From an uncultured Bacteroides sp. (GTDB lineage Bacteria; Bacteroidota; Bacteroidia; Cytophagales; Cyclobacteriaceae): a stretch of 64,000 bases of DNA. The stretch covers positions 174,081 through 238,080 of the forward strand of contig CABHOV010000089.1 of assembly GCA_902168185.1 (NCBI GenBank), given 5' to 3'. Positions 44,143 to 53,487 of the stretch are shown here, piece after piece. The first letter of the stretch is position 1. Each line of letters opens with the position of its first letter. The notes beneath the pieces are model-generated. The model saw only the letters and a list, made by a program, of their open reading frames with translations. It was not told the origin of the DNA and ran no database searches. The position numbers and the translations under genes are program-made.

Positions 44143-46899
44143 TTAGAATTTGAAATTATAGGTAATGGTAGGAATAGGACGGGCGAAGATTGACATTTTG
44201 TAGCCATTGATCCTGCCCTTCTCGGAAACGAAATATACCGAGTATGCATTTTCTCTTCCGAGGAGATTATAGACTGCGAAGGTCCATGAGCTGTGCGCCA
44301 GCTTCCTGACCTTATGGTTACCCTCTACGTTGATCGATATATCCGTTCGGAAGTAGTCAGGAATCCGGAATGCATTTCGATCAGAATAATATACCCGTAA
44401 TGTTCCGCCTAAATCATACTTGGCTATGGGCAATGTAATAGGGCGGCCGGTGCTGTAAACCATATTCAACGAAAAATTAAACCTGCGGCTGAATTTATAG
44501 TTACCGATAAAGTTTACAGCGTGAGGTTTGTCGTAACTGCTGGGATAGTATGTGCCGTTATTAATAGTTTCGGTGGATGTTGCTCCTGCTGTTTTAAGCA
44601 TTGTGCGTGAATACGTATAGCTAATCCAACCGTTTAGTTTGCCCGTTGATTTCTTTACCATGAATTCCACTCCGTAAGCTTTTCCTTGTGCATTCAGTAT
44701 ATCGGTTTCGATGTGATGATTCAGTAAGAGCGAAGCGCCATCTTTAAAATCAGTGGCGTCCTGTATTTTTTTATAGTAGCCTTCTACCGAAGTCTCGATC
44801 ATATTACCGCGCATGTTTTTATAGAAGCCCAGTGAAATCTGGTCACCGATCTGCGGACGTGTATAGGAGTCGCTTAACTTCCAGATATCCGTTGGTGCAA
44901 TCACCGTGGTGTTGGATAACATCTGTATATATTGACGCATCCGGTTATAGCTGAACTTCAGCGATGCATTGTCCGATAACAAGTAGCGAACAGAAAAACG
45001 CGGTTCAGCACCATGATACGTTGCAATGGGGCCGGATCCATATTGTACTGTATCTTGTATAGTAGACTCTTGTCGCGGCACACCAGGCGCATAGCGGTAT
45101 ACTTCTCGTGGCCCATAGCTTTGGTAGTAAGAATAACGCAGTCCTGCGTAAATTGACAGGGACGGTGTTATTTCAAAATTCTCCCCTATATATACTGCGC
45201 TCTCCAGTGCTTGTTCATCCTGCAAAACATCCGGGGTTACTATCGATTCACTTCCATGGGGTTGATAATTGCCAGGAGATAAGCCGTAGCGCGTTACACC
45301 GGCACCGGCTGTTATAGTATGCTTGGCATTGGGGAAATAATTCAAGTCTGCTTTCGCGTTCCATTGCTTGATGGCGAAATCCATTTTAAAGGCATTCACC
45401 GGGTTCGAGTTACTGGTTACGGAATATTCATACTGGCTATACGTTCCGGTTAATACTCCATATAGCTTGGGATTGAAAATATGTTTCCATTTCAAGGATG
45501 CATTACGGTCACTATAGGTATAGGCTGTATCGGTGTTCAGCTTGAAACGGTCTCTGCTCATATAGCCTGAGATATATAGGTTGTTATCATCATTTATTTT
45601 ATGACTGATGCTGGCGTTGAGATCGTAGAAGGATGCATCACTGTTTTTAAGCTCCTTTGTTTTTACTCGATCGAGAATCCAATCCGAGTATGTAGAGCGA
45701 ACTCCTAATAGGAAGGAAGTTTTATCTTTTATGATCGGACCTTCCAGACTAAATCTTCCGGTTATAGGGCTGATCCCACCGGAGCCTGAAATCTTTTTAA
45801 GATTTCCTTCGCGCGTGTGTACATCGAGTACGGAAGAAAGCCTTCCTCCATATTCAGCATTGATGCCGCTTTTATAGAGCTCCACATTTTTAAGAACATC
45901 GGGGTTAAAGGTTGAGAAGAAACCGAATAAATGCGAAGGATTATATACTGTTGCGTCATTATAGAGTATCAGGTTTTGATTGGTGGCGCCCCCGCGAACA
46001 TTCAACCCCACTGTACCTTCACCTACGGTTTGCACTCCGGGGAGTGTAAGTACTACTTTCATGATATCCGTTTCACCTAACGCGAGCGGCATTTGCTTCA
46101 TGGTTTTGATATCAAGTTTTTCCATGCCCATCTGCATGCCGGTTACCCGTGCATCTCGATCAGATTCTACCACCACTTCTTTCAACGGAGTAATGTCTTC
46201 ATCAATTTCAATGTCCAATCTTCCGTTGTTATAGAGCATGATTTGCCGATGTGTATTTTTCATGCCTATACTTTTTATCTTGAGAATGTGCTGTCCCTTC
46301 GGGAGCGTAAGCGAGTAGTGTCCAAACTGGTCAGTTGATGCACCAATCATCGGGTTCTCCACATATACAGAAGCTCCGATTACAGGCTCTCCTGATTTTG
46401 TATCACGCACGGTACCTGCCAGCGTTGCTTTGCCTTGCAGGTTATCGCTCTTCGGCCCGATGTTATATAGTTTTTCTTCTGCCAGCTTTTTCTTTTTTTC
46501 CCGTTGCTCGAAGTCCGTATAGTCAAATGTAGCAGCGGGTTTTGCAGTAATGTTTCCCTGTCCAAAGAAATCGAGCGGAAGCTCCGTGAGTATCTGCCGC
46601 TCGCGTGTAATGTAAATGTTGTCCTGGTATATATTATAGTGGAATTCTGTATCAGCAAAGATCTTGCTTAATACACTGGCCACTTCTTCATTGGACACCG
46701 AGAGATTAATAACAAGACTATCGGTCCACGAAGGATTGAACGAGAGACGATAATTAGTCTGCTCTTCAATTGAGGTAACAACTTGTTGAAATGTAGCGGA
46801 CGTAAATTCTGCGGTAATGCGCGTACTTCGCTGGCTGAATGCAGTGGCCGTCAGCAGGAATATAAAAACGAAAAGGAGAGGAGGTAATTTTCTAGTCAT
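44143..46899 (-). CDS. TonB-dependent receptor with STN and carboxypeptidase-like domains
   Basis: A 918-residue outer membrane receptor. After the signal peptide comes an STN domain (about 25-95; FTSATFQQVVTSIEEQTNYRLSF), which signals to sigma regulators in other receptors. A CarboxypepD-like domain follows (about 158-245; GTVRDTKSGEPVIGASVYVENP). The plug is about 255-385 (VVLTLPGVQTVGEGTVGLNVRGGATNQNL), and a 22-strand barrel ends in TITYNFKF. It overlaps the upstream secreted-protein gene by four bases and precedes the DUF4249 gene by 5, so all four genes form one operon. The ligand is unknown. Confidence 0.93.
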   Translation of the reverse strand: MTRKLPPLLFVFIFLLTATAFSQRSTRITAEFTSATFQQVVTSIEEQTNYRLSFNPSWTDSLVINLSVSNEEVASVLSKIFADTEFHYNIYQDNIYITRERQILTELPLDFFGQGNITAKPAATFDYTDFEQREKKKKLAEEKLYNIGPKSDNLQGKATLAGTVRDTKSGEPVIGASVYVENPMIGASTDQFGHYSLTLPKGQHILKIKSIGMKNTHRQIMLYNNGRLDIEIDEDITPLKEVVVESDRDARVTGMQMGMEKLDIKTMKQMPLALGETDIMKVVLTLPGVQTVGEGTVGLNVRGGATNQNLILYNDATVYNPSHLFGFFSTFNPDVLKNVELYKSGINAEYGGRLSSVLDVHTREGNLKKISGSGGISPITGRFSLEGPIIKDKTSFLLGVRSTYSDWILDRVKTKELKNSDASFYDLNASISHKINDDNNLYISGYMSRDRFKLNTDTAYTYSDRNASLKWKHIFNPKLYGVLTGTYSQYEYSVTSNSNPVNAFKMDFAIKQWNAKADLNYFPNAKHTITAGAGVTRYGLSPGNYQPHGSESIVTPDVLQDEQALESAVYIGENFEITPSLSIYAGLRYSYYQSYGPREVYRYAPGVPRQESTIQDTVQYGSGPIATYHGAEPRFSVRYLLSDNASLKFSYNRMRQYIQMLSNTTVIAPTDIWKLSDSYTRPQIGDQISLGFYKNMRGNMIETSVEGYYKKIQDATDFKDGASLLLNHHIETDILNAQGKAYGVEFMVKKSTGKLNGWISYTYSRTMLKTAGATSTETINNGTYYPSSYDKPHAVNFIGNYKFSRRFNFSLNMVYSTGRPITLPIAKYDLGGTLRVYYSDRNAFRIPDYFRTDISINVEGNHKVRKLAHSSWTFAVYNLLGRENAYSVYFVSEKGRINGYKMSIFARPIPTITYNFKF

Positions 46900-47621
46900 G
46901 GGTTTGTCTGGCTACGGTCATAGAATTCAGCTAACCTGGTAATGTATTGCTCACGATTCTTACGAAATCGTATTTTACTTTTATTCATATACTGACTGAC
47001 TTCCCGCTTTCGATCACCAAACACATCCAATACAGACCCTTTGCTCTTTACATGAATATATATATTGTTCTTGTAGATATAGTATCGCGTTTTCTCATCG
47101 AACGAGTGAATGATTTCCTGCGATGAGAGCGTTTCCTGCAGCAGCTTGCTATGTCGGGCGTATACTTTTGTTTTTCCATCGTATAGTAATTCATAGAAGC
47201 CGGGAGAAATAGTGGTGTCGGGTTGATTGACGAATTTCTTGCCGGGCAATGTGAAGTATGTGATCTTGTCTTTGATCAGCTTCATAATACTGCTGCTATA
47301 GTATGTTTCCGTGAGCAGTTGGTCGGTGCTGATATCGTATAACAACGGTACGTTTTCGTACAAGTATCCATCATAGAATACGGTGCCGTACACCCAATCG
47401 TCAGTTCCAAAATAGGGGTGTTCATCTTGCAGTGAGCGATATTCAGCATAGTCGCTCCCGTTGTAAAGCTGTGCTTGTCCCTGAATAGCGTTGGTGTAGA
47501 ACTTAACGGCATGGCTAGTGGCCGCAGCCACAAAGGAAGTATCGCTTTTAAAGGGTTGGGACCATGCTGCCGTGGCTGCCAGCAGTAGCACAATGGACAA
47601 ACAGAGCGGGCGGTTTTTCAT
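46896..47621 (-). CDS. Exported protein heading TonB operon
   Basis: A 241-residue protein with signal peptide ending AAWSQ. The mature part is mostly beta with many tyrosines (ELLYDGKTKVYARHSKLLQE, then KTRYYIYKNNIYIHVKSKGSVLDVFGDRK) and a basic C-terminal helix. The start is an ATG at 47619-47621; the frame extends one TTG codon further. The last four bases overlap the receptor start. I recognise no family, but it recurs in this kind of operon. A hairpin lies 98 bases upstream. Confidence 0.68.
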   Translation of the reverse strand: MKNRPLCLSIVLLLAATAAWSQPFKSDTSFVAAATSHAVKFYTNAIQGQAQLYNGSDYAEYRSLQDEHPYFGTDDWVYGTVFYDGYLYENVPLLYDISTDQLLTETYYSSSIMKLIKDKITYFTLPGKKFVNQPDTTISPGFYELLYDGKTKVYARHSKLLQETLSSQEIIHSFDEKTRYYIYKNNIYIHVKSKGSVLDVFGDRKREVSQYMNKSKIRFRKNREQYITRLAEFYDRSQTNP

Positions 47622-47718
47622 CAATGGGGGTTTGATATTTACTAAAATATATTTTTAATAAATAAGTATCTACACCGTTTGAATAAAAAGTATTATGGTG
47701 TTTTTTTAGGACAGTAAA

Positions 47719-47738
47719 ACGCCTCGTATTTAGAGGCA
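47719..47738 (-). terminator. Hairpin after ECF42 sigma gene
   Basis: A GCCTC / GAGGC stem with a 7-base loop is followed by GTTTTA on the - strand. It sits in the 241-base spacer between the ECF42 stop codon and the next operon and could end the sigma transcript. Its distance of about 125 bases from the stop is long, so confidence is modest. I see nothing else defined in that spacer. Confidence 0.45.
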
Positions 47739-47862
47739 AATATTTCAAGAGATGTCGATGATTTTAAGGATTATGTCTGGTGTATATAGGGTAACGTCCG
47801 ATTATTCAGCAAACCGTACGCAACGCTGAGCCCCGGAAGATACTATAGCGCCCTTGGACGGG

Positions 47863-49089
47863 TTAGAGATCATCAATCTGTTTTTTAATCGTCAGCTTGT
47901 CGGTTTGGGTTTTCGCCAACGTATAGGCGGTCTCAAAATTGACCCTGGCTTTTTTTGTATCGACATCCTTATAGAGTTCGCCAAGCAGCATGAAATAAAA
48001 ATGGTTGTCTGTTAATTTTAACTTTTCAGCTTCAATGATCGCCTCTGCTTTGCCATTCGCTTTCGATAATGCAAATGTCCTGTTGAGGGCAGCGATAGGT
48101 GAGTATTCCAACTGCAGCAATTGATTATATAGTTGCAGTATACTTTCCCATTTTTCTTTTGTGTCGGCTTTGATCGTATGCCAATACGCTATGCTCGCTT
48201 CTATGTGATACTTGGACAGCGTATTGCCGTGAGACGCTTGCTTGAGATAATATACACCCTTCGCTATAAGCTCATAATTCCATAAGCTTTCATCCTGGTC
48301 CTGATATAACACAATTTCTCCTTGGGTATTTTTCCGGGCAGCAAATCGTGAAGAATGAAAGCACATTAAAGCAAGCAAAGCATTTACTGCCGGAAGGTTG
48401 GTTTGCTCGTTGCCAAGAAGTATATAGGTTAATCGCATCGCCTCCAGGCAAAGATCTTCTCGTAAAACGCTATCCTGGCTTTCGGAATAATAGCCTTCGT
48501 TGAAAAGTAAATATAGTGCTGTGAGCACGCTGTCTAACCGCTTTGGGATTTCATCTTTGGAAGGAAATTCGAATTGAATTTTTTCAGTGCGTAATTTTTC
48601 TTTCGCTCGAAAGAGTCTTTTGTTTATAACCTCTTTGTTGGTTAAAAAAGCATTGGCAATTTCATCTATACCAAAGCCACACAGAATACGAAGTGATAAA
48701 CCTATTTGTGATTCAATGGGAATAGACGGATGGCAGATGGCAAACAACATTTGCAATTGACTATCCGTAATGTTCTTTTCTGATAAGTCAATTTCTGACT
48801 CTATACTTTCGGATAAAGTATCGTTTAACTGGCTGGCAATTTTCTCCGCGAAGATGTGATTACGCGTGATGTGATTTTTAGCTTTATTTTTAGCAACAAT
48901 GTATAGCCATGCCGTTGGATTTTCCGGAATGCCTTTATAGGTCCACGTTTCCAATGCCAACACAAATGTATCGCTGGCGATATCTTCTGCCACTTCGAGG
49001 TGCTCGATACCAAAACGTTTACAGATCACCGCGGTAATCTTGCTGAACTCTGTTCTGAATAAGTGTGGTATTAATTCTGGCTGCTCCAT
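47863..49089 (-). CDS. ECF42-type sigma factor with C-terminal TPR-like extension
   Basis: A 408-residue sigma factor, far longer than an ordinary ECF. The N-terminal 170 residues hold sigma2 (EVAEDIASDTFVLALETWTYKGIPENPTAWLYIVAKN) and sigma4 (IGLSLRILCGFGIDEIANAFLTNKEVINKRLFRAKEKL). The C-terminal 230 residues form the helical extension of the ECF42 group (YYSESQDSVLREDLCLEAMRLTYILL; SPIAALNRTFALSKANG). ECF42 factors lack a classical anti-sigma and pair with a DGPF/YCII protein, exactly the gene found upstream. The start codon follows a perfect hairpin by five bases. Confidence 0.92.
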   Translation of the reverse strand: MEQPELIPHLFRTEFSKITAVICKRFGIEHLEVAEDIASDTFVLALETWTYKGIPENPTAWLYIVAKNKAKNHITRNHIFAEKIASQLNDTLSESIESEIDLSEKNITDSQLQMLFAICHPSIPIESQIGLSLRILCGFGIDEIANAFLTNKEVINKRLFRAKEKLRTEKIQFEFPSKDEIPKRLDSVLTALYLLFNEGYYSESQDSVLREDLCLEAMRLTYILLGNEQTNLPAVNALLALMCFHSSRFAARKNTQGEIVLYQDQDESLWNYELIAKGVYYLKQASHGNTLSKYHIEASIAYWHTIKADTKEKWESILQLYNQLLQLEYSPIAALNRTFALSKANGKAEAIIEAEKLKLTDNHFYFMLLGELYKDVDTKKARVNFETAYTLAKTQTDKLTIKKQIDDL

Positions 49090-49094
49090 AGAGA

Positions 49095-49125
49095 AAAGCG
49101 TCTCTGTATTTTACAGAGACGCTTT
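49095..49125 (-). terminator. Perfect hairpin ending five bases before the ECF42 start codon
   Basis: A 14-base perfect stem AAAGCGTCTCTGTA / TACAGAGACGCTTT with a TTT loop, followed on the - strand by TCTCT and the sigma ATG. It lies 10 bases after the YCII gene stop, so it works as that gene's terminator by position, yet it also forms the whole leader of the sigma gene and could hide its ribosome-binding site. Confidence 0.82.
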
Positions 49126-49132
49126 ATAGTTC

Positions 49133-49486
49133 TTAGTGGACACCATCACCTTTTGCAATTCTCCTTACCTCAACGCTATTACCTTCGCCTTGTAAAACAG
49201 GACAACCCTTTGCAAATTCAACGGCTTCGTCAACGGAGTTAGCTTTCACAATTATATATCCACCAATGGTTTCTTTGATCTCACCAAAGGGACCGTTGGT
49301 AACAACATTGTTCGGTCTTACAACCCGGGCATCATCAAATGGTAAACCATTGCCTCCGCTAAATTTGTTTTGGGCTGCAATGCCACCGATCCAGTCCATG
49401 GTTTGTTTCATCCAGGCCTGAATCTGTTCCGGTGAAGCAACTTTTTTACCATCCTCGTGTCTGAAAATTAAAATGAACTCTTCCAT
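49133..49486 (-). CDS. YCII/DGPF domain protein, ECF42 partner
   Basis: A 117-residue protein of the YCII-related family. The DGPF hallmark is present as VVTNGPFGEIKETIGGYIIVKA (about residues 58-79), followed by AVEFAKGCPVLQGEGNSVEVRRI. These dimeric ferredoxin-like proteins are the standard neighbours of ECF42 sigma factors and are taken to be their targets or modulators. It precedes the sigma gene in the same direction, with the hairpin between them. The aspartate of DGPF is replaced by asparagine. Confidence 0.88.
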   Translation of the reverse strand: MEEFILIFRHEDGKKVASPEQIQAWMKQTMDWIGGIAAQNKFSGGNGLPFDDARVVRPNNVVTNGPFGEIKETIGGYIIVKANSVDEAVEFAKGCPVLQGEGNSVEVRRIAKGDGVH

Positions 49487-49580
49487 CTTTTTGATATTTA
49501 GTTATTGAATGTTTTTGAATACACCCTATAACAAATGAGATTTCGGGAATTGGACATCGTGAACCGAAAAATGTTTTTTA

Positions 49581-49895
49581 TTACTTTATCAATTCCTCAA
49601 TGACAGACCATTCTTGATAATTCATTCCACATTCCTTGATGGCTTCCTTTGCCAGGTCAAGTCCGGTTTGATCGATAGTAAAACTAATTTCGTACATGTT
49701 CTCTAACAGATTTTCAAGGCCAACTCCATGCTCGTTATACTCCACGAGCTCGCGCGTACTTGAAATAAATTCTCTCAAAAGTTCTTTCTCTGTCTTTTGA
49801 TATCCTTCAATATCTCTGTCAGAGCGGCGTTGTGCCAGGAGTTCAATATGATTTACAAATTTCTTTGTAGCTATTTTTTCCTTGTATCCAAACAT
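49581..49895 (-). CDS. Small helical protein of unknown function, immunity-like
   Basis: A 104-residue acidic helical protein (KKFVNHIELLAQRRSDRDIEGYQ, GLENLLENMYEISFTIDQTGLDLAKEAIKECGM). The ENLLENMYEISFTID core has a faint resemblance to MafI-type immunity proteins, but this is a guess. It is 13 bases after the DUF695 gene and co-transcribed with it. No toxin is evident next to it. Confidence 0.5.
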   Translation of the reverse strand: MFGYKEKIATKKFVNHIELLAQRRSDRDIEGYQKTEKELLREFISSTRELVEYNEHGVGLENLLENMYEISFTIDQTGLDLAKEAIKECGMNYQEWSVIEELIK

Positions 49896-49908
49896 ATAAA
49901 TACACTTT

Positions 49909-50997
49909 TCAACTTACATTGAATCGCTTAAACGTTTGCCAGTATTTATCCTTATAGATTTCGAAGCTGATATTTTGATTGGTTTCGTTGCGTATTTGGT
50001 CCATTACCTTCGAGGGTTTTCGAAAGTCCTTGCAAGCAAAATATATTTCACGAACACCATCGGCAGTCTGCCTGGCTATATTCAGATAGCCCTCAAAATC
50101 TTTAAGTTCACTTGTAATCCGGTTTTCGATGTCTTCCAGGGATTGATAAGTTTCCGGATCTGGCATCCCGTGATTGTTTTCTCCGTCATACTTTATCTCG
50201 ATATTTAAAATCCAAGGATGTGATGCCTTGGAATCCCACTGAAGTATATCTGTATTGACTACTGCTATCAGAGGCATGCCGTTTTTTAGTTCTGCTTTAA
50301 GTCCTGAGTAGTTATCATTTTCGGTATCATACCGAAGGCCATCATATTTTTCAATAAATTCTTTTTCGCGCCAGATTAAAAAATCGTTTAGTTTCTCAAC
50401 GGGCACAAGTTCCTTTTCAGCCTCTGCTTTGCCTATAATTTTTAAATTATCGATCGTGGTAGCAAAATTCAATTCACCTAAATAATTATCCAGGAAGATA
50501 TAGGTTCCCTTGACGATCGTGTCTTTGTTTTCTTTCGTCAGGTCGTGATGTACTATGGTGATATCAATTTCATCCGGGTACTCCGGGTATTCGGTGGAGT
50601 AGAAGCTTATATTCTTATCATTAAAATCGCATTCACCCATTGTGAGGATCAAGTCGTTCATGTTGAGTTCAGGTTTCAGTGCTGTAAATCTCCAGCCTTC
50701 TATAGCGGGTGCAGCAGCGACAAGTTCTTCTACAAAAACGATATGCTTTATAACGCCCTCTACCGTAAATTTTAATTCTGCGGTATTTTTGTCAACCATA
50801 CCTGCGGTAAAGAAGTATCCGTCTCTAAGTTCTTGGAGCCTCGGTCTAAGCTCGTCAAAAAAGTCTCCTTCAACATCCCCTCGCTCTTTGAGAACTTTAA
50901 AGAAGGTCTTTTCATTTTTCTGAAACCACTTCCAGAAATCGGCATACGAATTTATGGGTTCGTCTTTTTTGCTGAATAGGTTTTTAAGGAAACTCAT
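49909..50997 (-). CDS. DUF695 domain protein
   Basis: A 362-residue soluble protein. Residues 1-200 are an N-terminal domain beginning PINSYADFWKWFQKNEKTFFKVLKE, with ELRPRLQELRDGYFFTAGM. Residues about 225-355 form the DUF695 domain (HPWILNIEIKYDGENNHGMPDPETYQSLEDIENRIT, VREIYFACKDFRKPSKVMDQI, SFEIYKDKYWQTFKRF). DUF695 domains are related to the ribonuclease E inhibitor RraB-like fold, and the function is unknown. It forms a pair with the downstream 104-residue gene. The 244-base spacer upstream (50998-51241) contains only a 5-base-stem hairpin at 51093-51113. Confidence 0.72.
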   Translation of the reverse strand: MSFLKNLFSKKDEPINSYADFWKWFQKNEKTFFKVLKERGDVEGDFFDELRPRLQELRDGYFFTAGMVDKNTAELKFTVEGVIKHIVFVEELVAAAPAIEGWRFTALKPELNMNDLILTMGECDFNDKNISFYSTEYPEYPDEIDITIVHHDLTKENKDTIVKGTYIFLDNYLGELNFATTIDNLKIIGKAEAEKELVPVEKLNDFLIWREKEFIEKYDGLRYDTENDNYSGLKAELKNGMPLIAVVNTDILQWDSKASHPWILNIEIKYDGENNHGMPDPETYQSLEDIENRITSELKDFEGYLNIARQTADGVREIYFACKDFRKPSKVMDQIRNETNQNISFEIYKDKYWQTFKRFNVS

Positions 50998-51241
50998 TAC
51001 AGTATTTGTATTCGTTTATGGATTGAGAATGAAAGTTTTAAACTTGGTGAATTTTTTAAGATAAGGATTATGTTTTGGTTGACTTATTGCTCACGATCAA
51101 CGGAACGGCTCGTGCTATTACCAATAAATACAATCTAAAATCTAACGGAGCATTTTGCCAAGAATTAAAATACGCAATACAAGTTGTACAAACTTATTTT
51201 GTAATCCAATATATAGCTATATGATTTTTTTTGGAGATTTT

Positions 51242-51664
51242 TTATATCCGGGGCCATTTCCAGGCATACCAGACGATCAGGGAAGTAATTAAGATTTCAA
51301 CAATACCCAGATAGGTATAAAAAATCATCCAGTCGCTAATTGATGTTGCCACTACCAGGATCATAATCGCGGTGAAAAATATTCCCATCACTATATTTAG
51401 CCAACGATTTAGCGTTGCTTTCAACGCGACCGATAAGAATACCATGATAGAAGGGAGCGTCATGAGTATTGCAAACATGAGTAATTTCTGCGGTGTAGTG
51501 GTGCCTACGCCTGACTTTCCATCCATCAAACTCTGTATTTTGCCCGGCACAAATAGAGCGAAGAAATCTCCATAGATATAGCAGAACATTACGGCAGTCC
51601 ATAATGCAGCGAGCTTGATCTTCACATTTATCTTGACGTCTTCGAGGGGATATTTTTTTACCAT
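51242..51664 (-). CDS. DUF6326 membrane protein
   Basis: A 140-residue membrane protein with four helices (about 13-33, 58-80, 87-107, 114-135). The DUF6326 signature YIYGDFFALFVPGKIQSLMDGKSG lies between the first two. The function is unknown. It is 12 bases downstream of the DUF4386 gene and shares its operon. These two families occur together in many Bacteroidota. Confidence 0.85.
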   Translation of the reverse strand: MVKKYPLEDVKINVKIKLAALWTAVMFCYIYGDFFALFVPGKIQSLMDGKSGVGTTTPQKLLMFAILMTLPSIMVFLSVALKATLNRWLNIVMGIFFTAIMILVVATSISDWMIFYTYLGIVEILITSLIVWYAWKWPRI

Positions 51665-51676
51665 GATCAGGTTAGT

Positions 51677-52372
51677 TTATTCCACTGGTTTAGGTGTTCG
51701 GATGCCAACGATCAGCAGCCATAAGCAAATGCCAATTTCTCCTATAGCGGAAGGTAATGATATATAGGATGAAATACCAAGTGCGCTATAACCCGGGAAA
51801 AGAAAGCTGCCGGTAAATTTTATAAGATAACCGAAGCACCCTGCCATTAGAAATATACCCAAAATTTTAGGAAGGAAGCCCGACTTGAATACCAAATAAC
51901 CGAAGGGGAAAAGCCAAAGTCCCCAAAATATAGAGGCAAGATCAATTCCGTTGTTATAGTGTTCGAGATTTAATAGCACCTGCGATTGGAGTTCGCCTGT
52001 GTTAAGGTGTTTGAGATAATCGGCTTTGCTGATCAGCGTAAGCACGGCAAACTTGTTGAGTAAATTAACCAGTGATATAGGAACGCTGATCACCGCCAAT
52101 ATTACCATCGCTACCGCATGGGTTTTATTCACAGCATTGAGTAACGTATATAAAACGAATGGCAGAAGCAAAAAAGCAGTATAACAAATTATACCTGCGA
52201 AAATGCCAAGTCTGAAAAGCGTTTCAGATGCTACTATATTATTGAAGGTCTCGGCGGCATTGCTCCAGACTATCAGCTTGGAAGGGACGTACAAGAGGCT
52301 AAACATGCCCGTTAGTACAACAATCAGGTATAGAAAACCTGCTACTCTGGCGGTCCGCTTTTGAGGGGTCAT
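51677..52372 (-). CDS. DUF4386 membrane protein
   Basis: A 231-residue membrane protein with six helices. The family N-terminus RTARVAGFLYLIVVLTGMFSLLYVPSKLIV is clear, as are LYTLLNAVNKTHAVAMV and FWGLWLFPFGYLVFKSGFLPKILG. The role is unknown. It heads a two-gene operon with DUF6326. The spacer of 140 bases upstream shows nothing definable. Confidence 0.87.
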   Translation of the reverse strand: MTPQKRTARVAGFLYLIVVLTGMFSLLYVPSKLIVWSNAAETFNNIVASETLFRLGIFAGIICYTAFLLLPFVLYTLLNAVNKTHAVAMVILAVISVPISLVNLLNKFAVLTLISKADYLKHLNTGELQSQVLLNLEHYNNGIDLASIFWGLWLFPFGYLVFKSGFLPKILGIFLMAGCFGYLIKFTGSFLFPGYSALGISSYISLPSAIGEIGICLWLLIVGIRTPKPVE

Positions 52373-52512
52373 TTTTATTAGGGTTATCTATAGTGACGAC
52401 CAATCGTTAAAAATGTTACAAAGCGAACTGTGGATTTTCTGATTTTTTTTAATTTCATGTCATTTTAATGGTATTCAAAGCTCTTTTGGAGGTACGTTAA
52501 CTATAATAATCG

Positions 52513-53487
52513 TCAAAGCCCTGAAGACACCTGGCCGGATGAAGATTGTGTCCGGTACTCAAAAATCATTTCACACTTCTTGTCTTCATACGTGTGTGTA
52601 ATGCTTAACAATAATCCTTCATCGCTATACATATATACATCGGTGTACGTGCCATTGTCGGGACATTCACTGGATATATCAAACGCTTTCGTTTCATAGC
52701 GAGTCATTTTACCCTGCAAATTGTATTCATATAAAGTTTGGAAAGATACTTTGTCACCCTTGCCGTTGTAGCCTGTCTCGCGTAAAGGCTTCCACTGTTT
52801 GGTATATTGTGTCTTTGTTGTAAGCGATACTTTGTTATCGGCTATAGTCTGCGATTCACCTGAAAGCTTTTTGTCTTTATAAGTATAGGTAGTAACACTT
52901 GAGGACGATTCGGGGACATGGTTGTCATAGTAATATTGTATGGTCCTCTTTGTTATCCGGCTGGTCTTGTCGTATGTATATTTTGTGTAATCGCTCATGA
53001 TGTCGGGCATGACAATTCCTTTTGTGTTACGCTCTTTCATTTTTATCAGCCTGTTTTTTAAATCATAGTAATAGTCAGTGATTTCAGGAGAAGAGAAATT
53101 ATTTGTGACCTGCTCTGTGCTGTCCAGATAGTTAAACGTTTCTCTGAATATTTTGCCGGTACCATTCCGCTCGAACTCGTGAATGGAATGTGGCTTGCCA
53201 TTTCTGTTATAGTGTGTTCTTGCTATGATTTGCCCGCGCTGATTGAATTTGAATGTTATCTCTTTATACCGATTGAGTGACGAGTTTTCAGTGATACTTG
53301 CCTGCGTGTAAACAACAACTTCGGTGATATTCTTTTTCTTAATCAAAGCAGGGAAGAAGATTGTTTCATACTCCTCTCTGAACTGTAAAGACGAGTGTGC
53401 GCAGCATTCGCAGATATTCTCTTGCGCCAGGGTTGATTCTACTATAAATGAAAAGATTACAAAAAGGATCAGGAGGCAGGGTTTCAT
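52513..53487 (-). CDS. Exported protein with YD/RHS-like strand repeats
   Basis: A 324-residue exported protein (signal ending STLAQ). The body is a chain of short strand repeats such as YKEITFKFNQRGQIIARTHYNRNGKPHSIHEFE and LISYEYNLQGKMTRYETKAF-like units. The repeated Y/F-N-x-x-G-K/Q pattern resembles YD repeats of RHS proteins or toxin-antitoxin MORN-like repeats. There is no RHS core or toxin domain. Five cysteines near the N-terminus (ENICECCAHSS) may bind metal. It is a lone gene of unknown function. Confidence 0.62.
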   Translation of the reverse strand: MKPCLLILFVIFSFIVESTLAQENICECCAHSSLQFREEYETIFFPALIKKKNITEVVVYTQASITENSSLNRYKEITFKFNQRGQIIARTHYNRNGKPHSIHEFERNGTGKIFRETFNYLDSTEQVTNNFSSPEITDYYYDLKNRLIKMKERNTKGIVMPDIMSDYTKYTYDKTSRITKRTIQYYYDNHVPESSSSVTTYTYKDKKLSGESQTIADNKVSLTTKTQYTKQWKPLRETGYNGKGDKVSFQTLYEYNLQGKMTRYETKAFDISSECPDNGTYTDVYMYSDEGLLLSITHTYEDKKCEMIFEYRTQSSSGQVSSGL

